A stretch of 64,000 bases of DNA from UTCFX2 sp963788305 (GTDB lineage Bacteria; Chloroflexota; Anaerolineae; Anaerolineales; UBA4823). The stretch lies in the NCBI GenBank assembly GCA_963788305.1, contig CAWBGK010000001.1, forward strand, positions 1 through 64,000. Reading direction: 5' to 3'. Below are positions 61,063 to 64,000 of this stretch, piece by piece (the first letter of the stretch is position 1; every line of letters begins with the position of its first letter). Both the position numbers and the translations under genes were made by a program. The notes under the pieces were generated by a model. It was not told the DNA's origin. It saw nothing but the letters and a program-made list of their open reading frames with translations, and searched no databases.

Positions 61063-61758
61063 TTATACGACTTCTTTTACTGGTGTGAACCGATAACCTG
61101 TCCCATAGATTGTCTCGATGTATTTTGGCTGGGAAGGATCAGCTTCGACCTTCGCACGCAGATTGCGAATGTGCACGTCGATCGTGCGCTCGTAGCCTTC
61201 GTAGGTTGTTCCTTGAAGGCGGTCAAGCAGCTCCAGGCGGGTGAATGCGCGCCCAGGTGCAGCCATCAATGTTGCCAGGATATCGAATTCGGAAGGGGTC
61301 AGATCGATCGGGCGTTCAGCGACTGTTGCCAGACGGCCGGTTCGGTCCAGGGCAATATCGCCCTGCCGCAGCATCACTGCGGGTTTCTCCTGTTTTTCGA
61401 CCCGGCGCAGCACTGCCCGGATTCGTGCGGTCAATTCGCGTGGGCTGAAGGGTTTAGTGACAAAATCATCGGCTCCCAGCTCAAGCCCCGTGACCTTATC
61501 GGTTTCTTCGAGCCGGGCGGTCAATACGATGATCGGCGTATCGGCTTCGCGGGAGTACGAGCGAATAAAATCATAGCCGTTCATCTCCGGCATCATCAGG
61601 TCCAGCACGATCAGGTCCGGTTTTGCTTGACGAGCGACGAAAAGCGCCTCTTTCCCGTCGCTTGCTGTGACTACTTCATAGCCTTCCTGAGTCAGGTATG
61701 ATTTCAGCAGGGTCCGGATCTCAAGTTTATCGTCTACTACCAGGATTTTCTTTGCCAT
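61063..61758 (-). CDS. OmpR/PhoB-family response regulator
   Basis: About 231 residues. Receiver domain with KILVVDDKLE (acidic pair), phospho-acceptor Asp in LIVLDLMMPEMNGYD, and VTKPFSPRELTARIR. The C-terminal winged helix has PIDLTPSEFDILATLM, RLELLDRLQGTTYEGYERTIDVHIRNLRAKVE and YIETIYGTGYRFTP. Start at 61758 (MAKKILVVDD) because GAGG lies six bases before it. Cognate kinase follows. The nearest candidate target by position is the MacAB-like cluster, but no binding repeats were identified. Confidence 0.93.
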   Translation of the reverse strand: MAKKILVVDDKLEIRTLLKSYLTQEGYEVVTASDGKEALFVARQAKPDLIVLDLMMPEMNGYDFIRSYSREADTPIIVLTARLEETDKVTGLELGADDFVTKPFSPRELTARIRAVLRRVEKQEKPAVMLRQGDIALDRTGRLATVAERPIDLTPSEFDILATLMAAPGRAFTRLELLDRLQGTTYEGYERTIDVHIRNLRAKVEADPSQPKYIETIYGTGYRFTPVKEVV

Positions 61759-61985
61759 TGACGCCTCAATCTGCCCCATTGGGGGGATGGTTCCTAATCT
61801 GAGGCCAAGTATAGCGGAAGATTGTTAGGAAATTATGAAGACGCAATTTAGAAATTATGGGGATTGAGGCTTTCATTTTGTTTTCTTATCAGAGTGAAAA
61901 ATCTCATGTTATTATCGGAGGCTGTACTGTTATTGAGTCCGAAAAAGCACCTGCGAGCAGCAGGAACACCCACAGGAGATAAGCG

Positions 61986-62402
61986 ATGGCCGAACTGAAG
62001 ACAAAACCTACCAACCAGAGCGTAGAGGTATTTCTCGATTCCATCCTTGATGAGCAAAAGCGCCAGGATTGTCTGGAAATCCTGGCGTTGATGAAGCGAG
62101 TTACAGGCGCCGAGCCGGTCATGTGGGGTGAAAGCATCGTCGGCCTGGGCTTGTACCATTACAAATATGCGAGCGGACGGGAAGGCGACTGGCCATTGAC
62201 GGGTTTCTCGCCTCGCAAGCAGAATCTTACGATTTACATCACATCTGGATTCGACCAGTTTGGTGAATTGCTCAAGAGGCTGGGCAAGCACAAGACGAGC
62301 GTATCCTGCCTGTATATCAAGCGCCTGGCAGATGTCGATCGAGAGGTACTGGAACAGCTGGTAAAGCTCTCGGTCGAGCACATGACCAGGACGAATCCCT
62401 GA
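61986..62402 (+). CDS. DUF1801 (YdhG-like) domain protein
   Basis: 138 residues, intact, with AGGAG seven bases before the ATG. The DUF1801 core is EVFLDSILDEQKRQDCLEIL, EPVMWGESIVGLGLYHYKY, WPLTGFSPRKQNLTIYI, and a C-terminal stretch KTSVSCLYIKRLADVDREVL. The function of the family is unknown. It converges with the RpiB-like gene, with stops four bases apart. Confidence 0.88.
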   Translation: MAELKTKPTNQSVEVFLDSILDEQKRQDCLEILALMKRVTGAEPVMWGESIVGLGLYHYKYASGREGDWPLTGFSPRKQNLTIYITSGFDQFGELLKRLGKHKTSVSCLYIKRLADVDREVLEQLVKLSVEHMTRTNP

Positions 62403-62405
62403 ATT

Positions 62406-62852
62406 CTACTGACCGCGGGACCTGTCGTATTCGGCGATCCGCTGAACTTTGGGCTCTGAGCGCCCTCCGGGTGTGTACTCCGCCTCCAGCCAGGTCTCGA
62501 CGAGCTTTTTCGCCAGCTCCGGGCCCACAACCTGTGCGCCCATGGTCATGATGTTGGCGTCGTTGCTCATGCGAGCCCGTTCAGCAGAATAGACGTCCGA
62601 GACCAGCGCGGCATACGCACCGCGAACCTTGTTCGCTGCAATGGATACCCCGATGCCTGTCCCGCAGAGCAGGATGCCTCGGTCGTGCTCGCCGCGCGCA
62701 ACCGCCTCTGCCACTGCAAAAGCCACATTAGCGTAAATCGGGTCTTCGCTGCCGTAGTCCTGAACGGTATACCCCAGCGCGTTGATGTGATTCTTAAGGA
62801 TTTCCTTCAATCCAGATGCATTCGGGTCGCAGCCGATTGCGATTGGTTTCAT
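62406..62852 (-). CDS. RpiB/LacAB-family sugar-phosphate isomerase
   Basis: 148 residues, intact, with AGGAG before the ATG. The family signature appears as IAIGCDPNASGLKEIL, ILLCGTGIGVSIAANKVRG (catalytic Cys), ALVSDVYSAERARMSNDANIMTMG and VGPELAKKLVETWL. RpiB interconverts ribose-5-P and ribulose-5-P; close relatives act on allose-6-P or galactose-6-P. The normal D-x-A-G-x-x-L opening is here D-P-N-A-S-G. Substrate is therefore not certain. Confidence 0.9.
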   Translation of the reverse strand: MKPIAIGCDPNASGLKEILKNHINALGYTVQDYGSEDPIYANVAFAVAEAVARGEHDRGILLCGTGIGVSIAANKVRGAYAALVSDVYSAERARMSNDANIMTMGAQVVGPELAKKLVETWLEAEYTPGGRSEPKVQRIAEYDRSRGQ

Positions 62853-63084
62853 TGCAGGCTCCTGTTCATTCGATCAATGATCTGAAAGCTGGGTTCGATT
62901 TTACCACTTTAGGATGTTGTTCATCCATTGGGGACATCGAGAAGAAAAAGCAGAGCGCAACCAGAAAAAAATCGAGATCCTCCTGCAGAATTTCCCTGCG
63001 GATTCGGGATTGGATCGATGCGCATGACCGGCTCAGAAGCTCATCGAGAACCATTGGAGCCTCCTTCCCCAGGAGGCCTTTCGT

Positions 63085-63430
63085 CTAGTCGAATTCAAGG
63101 AAATTTCTCAGCACCCAGGCGCTGCTGTGTTCCAAATCTCGAGCAGCAAAAACAAATGTGACTGTCGGGTGGTCCCGCAAGCACCAGCCGAATGAGCTCC
63201 AGGGCAGGATTTTGCTGGAGCTCGATTTGGTAAAGTCCCTGGAATTCATCCCATTTGGTTGGATCGTGGCTGTACCATGCCCGAAGCTCGGGGCTCGGGG
63301 CGATTTCTTTCAGCCACAAGTCGACCTGGGCACGCGATTTTGACATGCCGCGCGGCCAAAGCCGCTCGACAAGCACTCGATATCCATCGGCATGGTCTGG
63401 CGGTTCGTAAATTCGTTTAAGTTTGATCAT
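63085..63430 (-). CDS. DUF488 family protein, frameshifted
   Basis: About 115 residues. It opens MIKLKRIYEPPDHADGYRVL with LVERLWPRGMSKSRAQVDLWL and SPELRAWYSHDPTKWDEF, the DUF488 signature. One break near 63155 is followed in the other frame by TVTFVFAARDLEHSSAWVLR and FLEFD, the usual end, at 63085. GGAG precedes the ATG at 63430. The function of DUF488 is not established. A longer in-frame extension to 63889 is antisense to the next gene and not credible. Confidence 0.82.
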
Positions 63431-63626
63431 CGCTTCTCCAATGAGGAGGTACAGATCGTTTACCGGATCGCGATTGCCTTCCAGGGTTTCAGATATTATA
63501 GACCGGGCTGCGCCCTGCTGCAACACTGATTGATGCCCTGAAACCAGGATGCGTCGATGCCTGTAAATATCCTCAAGCTTGTGATCCGCCTCGATATGGT
63601 AGAATTCTTGCAACCAGTAATGGATA

Positions 63627-64000
63627 ATGAGAATTTTACCGTTTAGAATCAGTCGGCAGTCCCTGTTTGCAGCTGCCGTACTCCTCTCCACTATTTTAGC
63701 CTGTGCTCGCAGCCAGTCCTCTGGTAGTCCCTCCTTCTGGTCTATTTCAGGAAAGAGTCCCCCGGCTGCTGAAGCGACCGATTCGACTGCCCCTGGCCAG
63801 GCCTGGGGTCTTTCCCCGCGCCGCTCCCCTGGTGCGCCGCTCTTAACTCCCACACCCGACAGCCCGCATCCCTTACCTGCCATCCGCACAACTCCCGAGA
63901 TTTACCAGGTACAGCCTGGCGATACGCTGGGGTTGATCGCATCCCGTTTCGGGGTCGGGCTGGAACAGCTTATCGAAGCGAACACATTGGCCGATCCGAA
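63627..64000 (+). CDS. LysM lipoprotein, cut by the window end
   Basis: The frame opens at ATG 63627 and runs to the last base without a stop. It begins with a lipoprotein signal (SLFAAAVLLSTILAC) and a Ser/Pro/Thr-rich linker, followed by a LysM domain (EIYQVQPGDTLGLIASRFGV). The rest, possibly a second LysM or a peptidase domain, is outside the window. It should be anchored in the membrane and bind peptidoglycan. The start region is divergent from the DUF488 gene, with about 200 bp between. Confidence 0.75.
   Translation, partial: MRILPFRISRQSLFAAAVLLSTILACARSQSSGSPSFWSISGKSPPAAEATDSTAPGQAWGLSPRRSPGAPLLTPTPDSPHPLPAIRTTPEIYQVQPGDTLGLIASRFGVGLEQLIEANTLADP

Noticed and set aside
63431..63889. 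Long N-terminal extension of the DUF488 gene
   Set aside because: The extension is antisense to the LysM lipoprotein, and a good ribosome site marks the ATG at 63430.

Overview
The window looks like a chromosomal contig from a Chloroflexota bacterium, probably Anaerolineae or a relative. This is inferred from gene content only: formylglycine-generating-enzyme-like (FGE) secreted proteins, a BspA-type surface protein, lipoproteins with Thr/Pro-rich linkers, C-terminal tails ending in FLPL-like motifs, a GAF/SpoIIE phosphatase and a LysM protein. I see no rRNA, tRNA, CRISPR array, phage or integrase.

Many genes (about 23 of roughly 55) have reading frames broken by one or more single-base indels, while the protein continues cleanly in another frame. 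Housekeeping genes are affected (dnaX, recR, metH, lipB), so most breaks are probably sequencing or assembly errors rather than gene decay. For these genes I give the reconstructed span and the position of each break.

Layout. 0-11 kb is accessory: a PIN toxin, a BspA-like surface protein with about 21 repeats of 25 residues, an HTH-TM-FGE fusion, VOC-fold proteins, a serine protease bracketed by a duplicated domain, a RAYT transposase with its REP array, and a second FGE protein. 11.5-20.9 kb holds an RlmD-type methyltransferase, a metallopeptidase-like lipoprotein, an FHA protein, a secreted M28 peptidase, LipB and ClpB. 21-27.7 kb holds a GIY-YIG protein, a thioredoxin-DUF2892 fusion, dCTP deaminase, an M23 lipoprotein coupled to bifunctional FTCD, a CbpA-type DnaJ and two Hsp20 chaperones.

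27.7-36.5 kb contains the most interesting block. A UbiD-family decarboxylase overlaps an aconitase-X (AcnX) large subunit. This is followed by an AcnX swivel subunit that runs in frame into an ARMT1/DUF89 phosphatase domain. UbiD plus two-subunit AcnX is the enzyme pair of the archaeal-type modified mevalonate pathway. A polyferredoxin membrane protein with a translationally coupled partner, an aldo-keto reductase and a zinc-ribbon membrane protein follow.

36.9-48.5 kb carries PlsC, an MFS transporter, a partner-switching module (STAS, RsbW-like kinase, multi-GAF SpoIIE phosphatase), a NYN-domain protein, a LysM protein and dnaX-ybaB-recR. 48.5-64 kb carries an ArsR-type regulator with a ligand-binding domain, MetH behind a good sigma70-like promoter, a flavin monooxygenase, a MacAB-like adaptor/ATPase/permease with a Gly-rich lipoprotein, a response regulator/histidine kinase pair, a DUF1801 protein, an RpiB-like isomerase, a DUF488 protein, and the start of a LysM lipoprotein cut by the window end.
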